DNA of 64,000 nucleotides from Procambarus clarkii (Eukaryota > Arthropoda > Malacostraca > Decapoda > Cambaridae). Positions 1-12,900 of the stretch are shown piece after piece. Location of the stretch: contig NC_091181.1 of assembly GCF_040958095.1 (NCBI RefSeq), positions 29,502,529 to 29,566,528 on the forward strand, given 5' to 3'. The notes under the pieces are model-generated. The model was not told the DNA's origin. It searched no databases and was given only the letters and a program-made list of their open reading frames with translations. Within the stretch, counting starts at the first letter, position 1, and each line of letters begins with the position of its first letter. The position numbers and the translations under genes are program-made.

Positions 1-583
1 TGGTGACATTTTATACTTATGTTCTTCTAGAACATTCTATTGCGAACACATTGGTGCAAAAATGAAATACGTACATCGAAAATTAACGTCAGGACAGTGA
101 CAAGAGTATACACTTTCAAATGTTGCCGCTCGATCGCCCGAAACGCCAGGCCCACTTGGGTTAAGTTTTTTTTCATTTGCTGGAGCGCGAAAGTGTTAAA
201 ATATGCTCAGGACCTGACATACTAGCAATAATCTGGGTGGACTCCTGCCAGTGACAAAGGGAAAACAACCACAGGGGCCTTGTTCACAAATCATGATTTT
301 GCTTGTGACAAGGTATACAAAACTTGCATATTCAATAAAGGGGATACAATTCTATTAATAAATGTGTACAGTGGGTCCCCAAATTACGAATACTGTAGCT
401 TTAAAATCTCCCAATTTAGCCTGATGTTCTACTATACAAACCAATTCTGAAGTCCACCAATGACTTCCACAATAGTGCTTATAATACACTATTCCAGTTG
501 TTTATTGAGGGAAAAGTTCTTCAATAAACAACTAAATGAATAATATACAACTAAATAAATAAATGTGCAGTAAATATACACTT

Positions 584-609
584 AATAAACACACACACAC
601 ACACACATA
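584..609. repeat. (CA)n microsatellite
   Basis: About ten CA units in HEATR1 intron 31. The rest of 1-811 is AT-rich intron with no other feature seen. Confidence 0.85.
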
Positions 610-811
610 CCCTCCTTATTCCATTGATGCCCTTCAGAAGATGGTGGAGGTAACTGGACTGAAGTAAAGTTACTTCTCATGTATGAACACAATTCCAGAA
701 TCTTTGATGTACAATTTAACTACACAATAATTGACTTCATATTGACATTTTTCAACCCCTTTATGAGACAAAAGTTAAACATTTACAAGACATTCAACAA
801 GGGAGGTTTAC

Positions 812-975
812 CTATAGAATGTTATTAGTCTGGAAGGCTTGTCTTCAGCCTCAGCAGCCCAGGTTTGTAATGAGCGGAAAATGGCAACGTTGTCATACTC
901 ATTGAGGCGAAGAAGTAATTTGCCCAAGGCACCAGATACATCTGTCTCGACCGCACACACGACCTCAGAATCACC
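812..975 (-). CDS. HEATR1: HEATR1 exon 31 (last one inside the window)
   Basis: The peptide GDSEVVCAVETDVSGALGKL then LLRLNEYDNVAIFRSLQTWA and AEAEDKPSRLITFYR. It matches family RPLFFKLFDWAKTEDAPKDRLLTFY in BP28CT. Acceptor CTTGTGCAG, donor TAG|GTAAAC, leaving AG. The remaining exons lie beyond position 1. Confidence 0.94.
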
Positions 976-3900
976 CTGCACAAGAAATAACACAGTAATG
1001 AAAATCACCAAAATCAAAGTATATACATACAGTTTATGGAGGTTTAAACAACTCATTCAAAGTTCTAGGTATCTGATCTGTATAAAATAGGCATGAAGAA
1101 TCTTACTGTACCTTGTCAGAGATCTATAACATGCTCTGTAATATATGGTTAAAAGTTGTTGCAAACCAAACATATGCTTTTTTTCTAGTAATGTGCATGT
1201 CATTTCAACAGCACATATCCAAGTAAGTTTGTAATTCAGATATCACATATACAGATAAGTTAGTAATTTGAAATGTTAAGTTATAAACTAGCAATAATAT
1301 ATAAAATACACTTCAACTCTGCTATATGGACACTGATTTCCAGAAACTTCACATCCAGTGAATATGTGCTTTCCAGTGGAGAACCTCAACACTATACAGT
1401 AAAATGGTTCAGAATGATTAGGATTGCATCATCGTGGAGTGGAATTCCTTCCTGTAGTGCCCTTTTCTGTACACTGTTATACTATTCAAACTGTATCTTG
1501 GTCCGACTCTGTGTATAGTTCGACAGTGTACTCAAACAATAATTTATACATACTGCCTACCTAGTGGCACCTCATGTTTTTAGTTTTTCTACCTTCCTCA
1601 TTTTTGGTAAATACCAAGTCTAGGGTAGATGGATCCCATTCTCTGTCTCTTTTTGTTACCTTGATGTGTTGCCACAAGAAGTCCTTGTCTTTCCTATATT
1701 TGGTGGAAGGGATGTGCTTTGACTTCCCATACAATATTTGTTATAGAGTTTTTGGTAATCCCTACCATTATGTTCATGGTTAACACTGGCACCATACCTA
1801 GTATATGATCTTATTGGTAGGCTACCTTGAGTATCTCTATTTTCTCAAAGCTCCAATGTTGTATTATGATTAGTTTTTTGCATTATAGTCAGCTGATTAC
1901 CTGGAGTTTACCGGGAGAGGATTCTGGGAGTTGTTCTACCACCCAAGCTCGGCCTGGGGCCAGTATGACTTGTGGTAACTCGGTCCGACAGGATGTTTGC
2001 TTGAAGCAGCTAAATATTGCTTCCTTGCAATATTTCTTCTGAACAGCTGTGAACCTCAGTGTTCCCTGATTGTGCCTATGGCACCACTCCAGTATGTTAT
2101 GTTACTGTGCAAATTTGGGACTTAACCCTCCCGTAACTTCTATATACGTACACTGTATATAGTCTTGATACCTCTCTCATCTCGTTTCAAGAGAGAAAGG
2201 AGCATTTTCCATTTCTATTCCATTTCCCATCCACTAGTTGATGCTGACTTCATTTACCCAATCATAGGTTTTGCTGATACACTCGGTGGTGGTCTCACCA
2301 CTGTTTACCTTTACTAGATATGTGAAAGAACTATAGGCAATGATCACTTTCAATGTCATTGTCAATCATTGGCAATGATCAATATCACTTTCTCAAGGAC
2401 AAATTCCTAATTGAGACAATTGGGAGTATACCATAGCATCAAGAATAATGTGTAGCTATTGGTCAAGGCATCGGCACCACCCAATGAAAAGTTAAAATGG
2501 CTTTTAAATGTGGCACAAAACCTTCCTAAACCTTGCATACACGAGTCATTAAAATTTTAGGCAGATATGCAAAATCATTCTCCAGATATCACATGAACAT
2601 TGCAAATTTAGAAAAATTACAAAACACATAAGAGCCATAAGGTAGTCCCCTACTGGAAGAGCTAAATTTCATAAACCATAACAATCTATACATCACTCCA
2701 TATCTTAAACTAACGAGGTGTACCTGTCGAACAACTTCCAATACTATACTACTTCAACAATTTGACCAAATATGTAGCTAGCCTTCTTGTGTTTACTTTA
2801 TTAATTCTTGTTTACAAAACCTGTTATTGTGATATCACCTTTACTGTCCTAAGATCCAGTGCTCCGGTGAAAAGGTTCAGCAGTGCAGGTTTGTGTCTTG
2901 TCAGTGTTTTCACATCAACGTGAGTAATGAGCATCTCCAGTGTCACAGTGAAACTCTGCAGAGCTGCAACCTCTGTCTTCGACAATGTTTCATATGCCTG
3001 TCAAAAAATTAATATATATATACATACATACATACATACACACACAATATATTATTAGTGAAATATGTTATATATATACTGTATCCTGGAAGTTAAACAG
3101 TAAAACAATTAATGAAATTTTGATAATCCCTAACTTATAACCCTACTTACAAATGAAATGTCATCACATTCCTTCATTCCATGGGAGGGGAGGGGAAGAA
3201 TTTGTTTTCAACCACATTATTGTGACTTGTTCTCTGCAAACTACTGTACATACTTCTATACATTTTAGTACCTCATTCTTACTGGATGCTCTCGTTTTTA
3301 CACATGGTTACAGGAACAGGCGACTGCCGACTACTGTCAGCAGGTTTCAAGAGCTCGAAAGCTTTCCCATCCCATAGGTCATGGTAGGCCTTACCCACTA
3401 GTTTCCCTGGAATATGACCTGCCAATCATTTAACAAACAGGTACCGAATCACTGCTGAGTGAACAGGTGCAGTTAAGAACTGGCTCCTAGTCAATCCTCC
3501 CTGGCCAAGATACGAACCTAGGTCAAATCGCTTATGAAGGGTGGGGCAAATGTGTTACCTTTCACCACAGGGGACTGTTATACCTTTTCCCAAACCCACA
3601 AAATTCACTATAACTCTAAAATACTAAAGTACTAAAATTCAAAAACCCTTGAAATATGTGGTGAAGAATTTCACAAGGGTTTGCATATGATGTACATAAG
3701 GTAAGGTCACCTGTCATTTGCCACTCCTAGAACAATAAACTATCACCTAAAATGGGGCAGGCAGGGGGAGAAAAACTAAATCTGAAAACTCTTCAGTGGT
3801 TAACGTCCTCAGCTCATCCTCGAGGGACTTGGTTTCAATCCTCAGGCGGGACAGAAGTGAATGGTCAACTGATGCTTCTTTTTCACCTAGTAGAAAATAA

Positions 3901-6900
3901 GTACCCCAGGAGTAATTAGGTAATTGTTGTGAATAGCATCCTGGGAAAGGTAAGTAGCTGGCCTAGGGGTAACCTCGATAAGCCGATAAGCCTAAGTACA
4001 GACTTCCTGTTCCCAACAACAGGAAATTACGTACATTAGCCTTACATGTGTGAAAATGGTGGATACTATAAAAAAAAAATAGGTACAGTATATATATATT
4101 TTTTTGAGGTTTGAATGAATATGTTCCTTACAAATATTGTAAGAATTATTATTTGTATACTATATTTGAATAATTTTGTATTTTTCATGCAGATTTAGTA
4201 GACTTTTATTGTAGAAACATACTATAGATATCTGGAAATAAATTTCATGGCATTCAGCCAACTACATACTGTGCACTAGAGGCTGGTGCTATTTGCTTCA
4301 GACTACACTAAGAATAAAGTATTTGATATGCCTTACCTCTGTCAATTTAGGAATGAGGACTCGTGGCTCAATCTGCTTGACTAATGCATCTCTGACAATG
4401 CCCAGTCTCATAATCAGCCGAGACTCCTTAATGGCAGCTTTTTCCTTGCGGGCAGAGAGGCGACACACGGAACACACCAGAGACACTAGATATGGTGACA
4501 AGAACTGAGGCACATTTTCAAGTAGCTGTGTTGGGTAAAGAATGTTAAGAGTAAGATTAGTGAACACGAAATTTGCAAATGACATTAATAAAAAGACAAA
4601 TATTCTTGTCTACTGGTTAATGTTTTTAACATTCCCACCCAAACAAATAGACTATGTATACTAATCCTTTAAACAAAATCTCAAAATAATAAATTAATTT
4701 TGGTAACTAAATAAGAGTAAACAAACTTTCATAATACCAGCAAGTTCTTCCCTGAATAACTACAGCACTCTCAACTTTATAAAAGATGTTTTTGTGCATG
4801 GAAAGAACAGGACTCACATATTTAAACTGACTGCCCATTTGTAGGATTTAGCCATTTGCCCATATTTTACAAACACACAGTTTCATGCTTTACCCACCAT
4901 TACTTTATTTCTGTATGCAGTGTATACGTTTTCGTAGTTAATCCGTTCCCAGAGACGGTACGAAAACCGAAACAAATTTTCCCATAAGAAATAATGTAAA
5001 TTGAATTAATCCATTCCATACTCAAAAATATTAACTTAAAAATACATTTTATACTGAATAATACTCATTTTGTACTAGCTAAAATACAGTACAATACCCC
5101 CGAAAAACATCAATATGAAATTCAATTTTTTTCATAGAAAATGGAGCAGCCTACATGACACCCACTGAACAAACCTTATGACATTTTTTTTCAAATTTTG
5201 TAAATTTATTTTATATTTTTTCGTTTTTTGTATTTTTCATAGAAAATGGAGCAGGCTACCTGACATACACTGAATGAACCTTTTGACATATTTTATTTTT
5301 TCAAAAATTTTCAATTTTTTAATTTTTTCTAAAAAAAATTCAATACTTTGCAACATTACAGCAGTCACCCCTTTACAACCCAGCATCATTCGCATCTTTT
5401 AAAAAGAAAGTTCAATGATTTGCAGACATCAGAGAGCTCATAGATTGGGCTGCTTGTCACTTATCGCCTGCTTATCTTACCTTGAATAAGGACTCTTGTT
5501 GGTGTACGAAGACGGTGAGGAGGAGGAGGAGGAGAGGTGTTAGTGTTTGGAAAGGATGTCCCCTTCCATTATAACATCAGGCAGTGATAACTTTTCTGGG
5601 GTGCTTTCTCTCCATTTTGCAGGCACGATTTAACACTTGTTAGACATTTTAACACTTGTTTGTAGTGAGACATTACATTGTCTCACTATTGTGGTGGACC
5701 CATAAGTATATAAGCAAATTACGACCATCGAGGCAAACTTCGACTACCAAATTGAATTTCTCGTAGAAATTTATCACGATTGTCGGTTTGGGTTCAATCT
5801 CGGCTCCCCATGCTCCCCCTTGCTTCAATAAACACACCAGATTCTGTTCCTGGTGTTCGGTGGCCCTCTGAAAGTCCAGAGGCCTGGAAATGTTATGCCT
5901 CTGGAAACAAGGCATCAGTGGTACTAAAGCCAATGAAGTGGTGAGCAAGTGAAGGCCAGCCCAGAAATACTAGATAATCAGCAATGAAAACATTATTTAC
6001 AAACCTTCTGAGTTGCAGTGACAGTTGCCAAAAGTAGATGATCAGAGTCTTGATCTTCATTTAAAAATTTAATAAGGACAGGCAACAGCTGTCCTAAGAA
6101 AGTAACGGCATGGGCCTTAAGAGCAACCACAGATTCTGCCACCACCAACAGTGCCTGTGTCACAAGCTTCATCTCTGTGTCTGTAAACATAAAACAGCTT
6201 AAAAAATTTGAATAACCATCTGCTTCACAGGCCCTGACCTCATTTACAACTTTATAACAATAAGCATTATAACAATAACAAAATAATCAACAGTTTTATA
6301 CATTTTGGACATAGTCTGAAGGTCCCTTTTGATTGGCTATCATAACTCAGGATATGAAAAGATGGTGTAATGAGTACAAAATATTGTACTATAATTATAA
6401 TGTTATAGCAATAACGAGTTGAGGCTGCACTAATTAGCAAAGGTTCCTATAACAGGGAGGTGGGAAGAGTTTGTTGTGGAATGGTTATGCTAATGGTTTT
6501 GGGTTTGTGGTGTTTTGGAGCAAGATAGGGCCTTGCCTTTCAGCTACCTAGTGTTTGAATACTTCCAGATATTCTAATACTCGGTCATGCCTTCTCTTGA
6601 AATTGAGTATCTTTCATGACTTCTGCTTCAACCACATTCCATTTGTTTACCATCCACACTCAATGCAAGTATTTCTCCTTAATTTTCTTTTGAGTCACTT
6701 GTGTTTTCAGTCTCTGTAGCCTTTCAGCCTGTAAACCCCTTATCCACTAACGAGTATAATTTAATCAATTCTTCATTCTCTTCATTTACTCCTCTTGGTA
6801 TCTTAATACTTTGCGATCATATCAACTCTAGTTCTTCATTCCTCTAGCATGACTAGGTTGAGATCTCTTAATCCATCCTCATGACTCAACTCTATCTCTT

Positions 6901-9900
6901 GTATCAGTCTCATGGCAAATATTCGGGCCTCCTCTATTTTCTTCTTATGCTTCATACGAATGAGATTTCATGCTGAAATTTTACATTCTAGGACTGGCTT
7001 AGCGTATGCTTTAGATAATGTTGTGAATGATTCCTTACTTAGATTTCCAAATGCAATTTTTACAATTGTCTATCCAATCAGTGTTTTATATAAACACAGT
7101 ATATGTGCATCTTGATTTTAGTACTGTATTGGCATTATGTTTACTCCCTGATTCTCTTCTCTTCTGACTCCTCTTCCATTCTCTTCTTTTCTGACTCCTC
7201 TTCCATTCTCTTCTTTTCTGACTATTCAGCAGTCTAAAATTTATTTACCATCCTTCTGATTTCTTATTCACACTTCCCATTACTTCACAATTGTTGGAAC
7301 TAAACTCCAATAACCATACCTCTGGCACTGCTTGTAGCTCATTAAGGTACTCCTGCAGAATTTTACAATAAACTTCAGGATTTACTTTTCTCATCAGTTT
7401 TGTATCATCTATAAACATTAAGATCTTGATCTAAGATCTTGCCTCCTCAGCTAGGTCATTCACATAATAAGGATGCTTACCACTTTCCTTAACTTTGGCA
7501 TATCCTCTTCCATGCTTTATGTGTCAGGTATTCTCTTACCCAATTTATCAACTTTACAAATTATTCCAGACTGTTTTTCCCTGTTCTGTGAAGGTGGAGT
7601 GTGTGTTGTACTTACCTAGTAGTGACAACAGAGATCTAGCTTTAGAGCCCTGCCTCATACCTGAAAGTAAGAGGACTCAAGAGGAGGAAACATGAACCCA
7701 TCAGAGAACATAACTTTGGTTGGGTAAGGGAGATGCAATCCAGCTACCTAGAGATAACTCTGACACACAGCTGAAGAAAAATGAAAAGACAGGAAACATG
7801 CAAGGTAGGTGGCACAAAACACAATTGTGAAGCATCAAACAGTACTTCAATGAAAATTTATGTTAATTTGAAGAAAAGATATTCTAAATAGCCTTTTCAA
7901 AGAGAACTAGCAAATCATTGATAAATTTTATATTTAAAACTGCAAAGTACCTAAATTAATGCTGAAATAATATATCAGCGACAGAACACGCCCTCTATAT
8001 AGGAATCAGACCTTTTACACAAACACTGAGATGAGCATAGACTTTATTTGCAGATAATATTTTACCTGTAAAGGCTTAGTCAAATCTAGCAAAGATAAAG
8101 GGGAGATGGTTAAAGTTAGAGAGGCAAAGGTGTGATGAGGTCACCTCACTGACCTCACCTCATTACTTCCATAGCCACCCTGAACTCACCCCTCCACAAC
8201 CATAGATAAGACTCTCACAAGTCAAGCCTGGCCTCGGGCCAGGCTTGGGGGAGTAGAAGAACTCCCAGGACCCCATTAAGCAGGTATCAAGATTGATAAA
8301 TTCTAACATCTTGAATTTCTTGGACACCTAAAAAATAACTTAAGTAAACCAACCTTCTCTGCAGATGAGGTCCACTCCAGCAGATAAAACTGGCTGAACT
8401 GCTTCAACAGGAACTTGAGGCGCCACATATTTTGTAAGTAGGTGTAAAGTAAAGAGGGCAGTTTGTCTATTGTCTGATGGTTCATTGATTTTCAGTGCCA
8501 ACTTGAGCAAAATTTTGATGAATGGTTTTAAATGCGTTATGTTTTCTTTCCTGAAAAATTAAAGAAATATTAATGAAAGAGGACATTCTAATTCAGTAAC
8601 TATTCATTATAATGAATAAAATTAACGATGGAAATAAGCAGGAAAATCTGGTTACGCAAAGAAAGAATGAATGCGGCAGTGCTGCCAATATTTCTGTTCT
8701 GTATTTCTGTAAATTTAGTTTGTAATGTTAGCAGTCATCATGGTAAAGCATAAGAAAACTAAAATAATTAATTTTATGACTAACTGATCACACAAAATTA
8801 CAGGACTCCATGTGAATGGTTATTAACAAGTAAAGATCTACAAGCAATGTTATTATGGTAAACTGAATACTTCTGAGCTATGTTACATTCCTGAACTATG
8901 ATGTGTTCTTGACCTATGGTGTGTTCTTGACCTATGGTGTGTTCTTGAACTATGGTGTGTTCTTGAACTATGGTGTGTTCTTGAACTATGGTGTGTTCTT
9001 GAACTATGGTGTGTTCTTGAACTATGGTGTGTTCTTGAACTATGATGTGTTCTTGAACTATGATGTGTTCTTGAACTATGGTGTGTTCTTGAACTATGCT
9101 GTGTTCTTGAACTATGGTGTGTTCTTGACCTATGGTGTGTTCTTGAACTATGATGTGTTCTTGAACTATGATGTATTCTTGAACTAAGCTACATTCCAGA
9201 ACTATGCTACATTCCCGAACTATGCTACATTCTTGAACTATGCTACATTCCCGAACAATGGTACATTATTGAACTATGCTACATTAACGAACAATGGAAC
9301 ATTCTTGTACTATGCTACATTCTTGAGCTATGCTACATTCCCAATCAATGGTACATTCTTGAACAATGGTACATTCTTGAACTATACTACATTCCCGAAC
9401 TATGCTGCATTCCTGAACTATGCTGCATTCCTGAACTATGCTACATTCCCGAACTATGCTACATTCCCGAACTATGCTACATTCCTGAACTATGCTGCAT
9501 TCCTGAACTATGCTACATTCCTGAACTACGCTGCATTCCCAAACTATGCTGCATTCCTGAACTATGCTGCATTCCTGAACTATGCTGCATTCCTGAACTA
9601 TGCTGCATTCCTGAACTATGCTGCATTCCTGAACTATGCTTCATTCCCGAACTATGCTACATTCCCAAACTATGCTACATTCCTGAACTATGCTGCATTC
9701 CTGAACTATGCTGCATTCAGGAACTATGCTACATTCCTGAACTATGCTACATTCCCGAACTATGCTGCATTCCCGAACTATGCTGCATTCCCAAACTATG
9801 CTGCATTCCAGAACTATGCTACATTCCTGAACTATGCTACATTCCCGAACTATGCTACATTCCCGAACTATGCTACATTCCCGAACTATGCTGCATTCCC

Positions 9901-12900
9901 TAACTATGCTGCATTCCCGAACTATGCTGCATTCCCAAACTATGCTACATTCCCGAACTATGCTGCATTCCTGAACTATGCTGCATTCTTGAACTAAGCT
10001 ACATTCCTAAACTATGCTACATTCCTGAACTATGCTGCATTCCTGAACTATGCTACATTCCCGAACTATGTTACATTCTTGAACTATACTACATTCTTGA
10101 ACTATGCTACATTCCCGAACTATGCTGCATTCGTGAACTATGCTGCATTCTGAACTTATCCACATTCTTGAACTATGCTACATTCCCGAACTATGCTGCA
10201 TTCCCAAACTATGCTACATTCCTTAACTATGCTACATTCTTGAACTATGCTACATTCCAGAACTATGCTGCATTCCCGAACTATGCTACATTCCTGAACT
10301 ACCTTACCTTGTGATGATTTCAGGGCTTAGTGCCCCGCAGCCCGGTCCTCAACCAAGTCTCCTATTACCAAGGGTAATAGGTTCACCAAGAGTAAACTAT
10401 ATCATATTTCTGAACTATGTTATAATCCTAAGCTATGTTATAATCTTAGGCTGTGTAATACTCCTGATCTATGTTTCCTCTATTGCTTCCCTAACCATTA
10501 CATGTGAATACTTTAGACACAAGCATGGGAACACATTATACTTAGAATGATGCATCTATTTTACATTAGAAAAAGTTATTGAAAAGATTCACTAGATAGC
10601 ATAGCAATATAAACCTATGTTAAATTACATAAATGACTAACAAGTTCAAACATCCCTGGGTACTAATGTAGGTTTAAGGTAGAGAGTGTATCTGACTCTA
10701 CAGCCAAGCAGCTATTTGCTATAAGATGAAGGAACAGAAACAGTACACTTGGCATCCTTTCTAAGAAATCACTGGGATTGCTTGGAAAACCCTTCATAGC
10801 TCTGCTAGCTACGGATTAGAAACTAATGACTGCAGGTGAACCTCATTAAACATTGTCCCAGTTAACGTCATTTTGTTTTATGAAGTTAGAAAAAATAAAT
10901 AAATTTAACATTAGACAGGTAAACAGTCTTTTTTTTTAAGTTTCCAACACAAAAGAGACAAAATGACATGGAACCCTATGGTACTTATAGAAAATGAAAT
11001 ACTGTACAGTACATGAGGGCTAGCTTAAATATTACCAACAAACACTATTTATACTGTACTTGAAATTTCACTTTTGTTTACCGAAAATAATAGCACAAAT
11101 TACAGTACTGTACATCAAAAATATATAATACTGTAATGTAAAATTTAATACAACCATACGACTTTAAAAAAAAATCATAAAGTGAATTAAGATGCTGCTG
11201 ATAGAAATGCATCTTGCCATCTGATTACAGACATGAACAAACAAGGTGTGAGAGTTCCGAGCTCGATATTATTAACGGTAATAATAAATTTCCTTGGACA
11301 AGAAGGCATGATGGGTAAATGATCTATAACAGGCAGTAGTCCTAATTACAGGCCAAAGAAACAAAGGAAGATAATATTATTAGAAACTAAGCTAAAAGTA
11401 CTAGGTAGGTATGACAAGAGTAAATTACATCACAATTTTTCCCAGTATACTACAAATGTAACCCTTACTATAACACTAGGCCTATGATGTTCTTGGTTTC
11501 ACTTCCATGTTATTTCAGTTAAAGTCATGGTTTTCATGAAACTAACCTCAACATTAAATAAGTTTCACCTGTACATTGACTCCCCACCAGGAGGCAGCAG
11601 TGTTCTTCAGTTTGTTTATTCCATCCTACTGCATGGCTACTCCTTTACTAGAGCTATTATATGCATCCATAGCTTCTCTTCTCTACTTTGTATTTCTTGT
11701 GTTCCTTCACATATTCCTACATTTTACTGCTAATATGTTCATGAACTCCCATACTAGCCTGGAGTATTTTTCTTATGTTATTCCTCCAATGTCACCTCTC
11801 ATTTTTCTGTTAGCTATTACTATATTACTGCTTCTAGTCAGCAGATACTGAACAGAGGTTCTTGCCTTGCATGACACAACCAAGCAAAATGCTCTCTCTG
11901 AGCTTAACAACTGGCCTTCCCTGTGATCATCTTGATATACAAGTTCTATGCTTTGCCATGTTTACCAGGCACTGGGATGCAAAATAAGGAGTTTCAAGAA
12001 TTCCACTGAAGCTTGACTGTGAAACATTAAATAAGCCTGGTGCTTAGAACCATGTTCCCAATGCACTTTAGCTTAACCCTCTCATCCTATGCACAAGGAA
12101 AGACTAACAACCTCAGTGAAACAACTTTGGGAACACAAATTGATCCTCATCCCTGCAGCACTGGTAAACAAATAGCTCACTAAGTAAAATCACAATTGTT
12201 CACCAATGATACTAAACTTGGAGAATGAAAAAAACAAAAAACAAGATTCACAGATCCTAAATATTGAAAAACCTGTCAGACTTTTCTGAAAATCCATTTA
12301 CCACCTGCAGACTGGTTTAAGACTGTATGAATGTATGAAGGACCAAGAGTGGCAGCAGTCAGTGTAGATATTAAGTCAATTGGCTAGTCATGTAAAACAT
12401 TCCCTTGGCGGTTATAGAGAGGGGAAAAAGTTGGGGGAATGAAGAATGAGGGTTCTGCAGGACTGTAAAATTTATAAGTAAGCTATTGTGGCTGGATTTA
12501 CTATGAAGTACAAAATTACCTGAAGAAATTGGCATTTGGCTGAAGCTTTGCACAGAGAATTTCCATGGCTTTACAGCGAACGAGTGATAGTGAAGAAGTC
12601 AGAAGATTCTTGGTGACTTCTATCAACATGTTTGGTGGTAGTACTGCATTTATTCCATCTACGACATCTACAACCTTACGTTGCAGAGACATATACAAAC
12701 GACCTGAAACAAAAATGTAAAATTAGACCATCAAGTACTATATTTCTCTTAAATATACAATTACATTTTGAGGCAGAAAGAAGAGCAATGCAGGAAAAAT
12801 AGATTAATGATATTAGATATTCAAATTGGTGGCTATTCACTACCTACCACACCCTCAGAAACACGATGGAAAAGTACTACTACCTTACCCCAGCAAATTA

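Noticed and set aside
4293-4508. 71-codon plus-strand frame
   Set aside because: Antisense shadow of HEATR1 exon 29.
8903-9187. 94-codon frame with GVFLNY repeats
   Set aside because: Same minisatellite; the period is divisible by three.
9233-9997. 254-codon plus-strand frame with FLNYA repeats
   Set aside because: It is the direct result of an 18-bp tandem repeat with no stop codon. It sits inside an intron of an opposite-strand gene and has no other protein features.
8871-10475. CRISPR array
   Set aside because: Units are contiguous with no unique spacers, and the context is eukaryotic.
11527-11851. Overlapping 68- and 91-codon hydrophobic frames in intron 26
   Set aside because: No similarity, overlapping frames of one AT-rich stretch, opposite to the HEATR1 reading direction.
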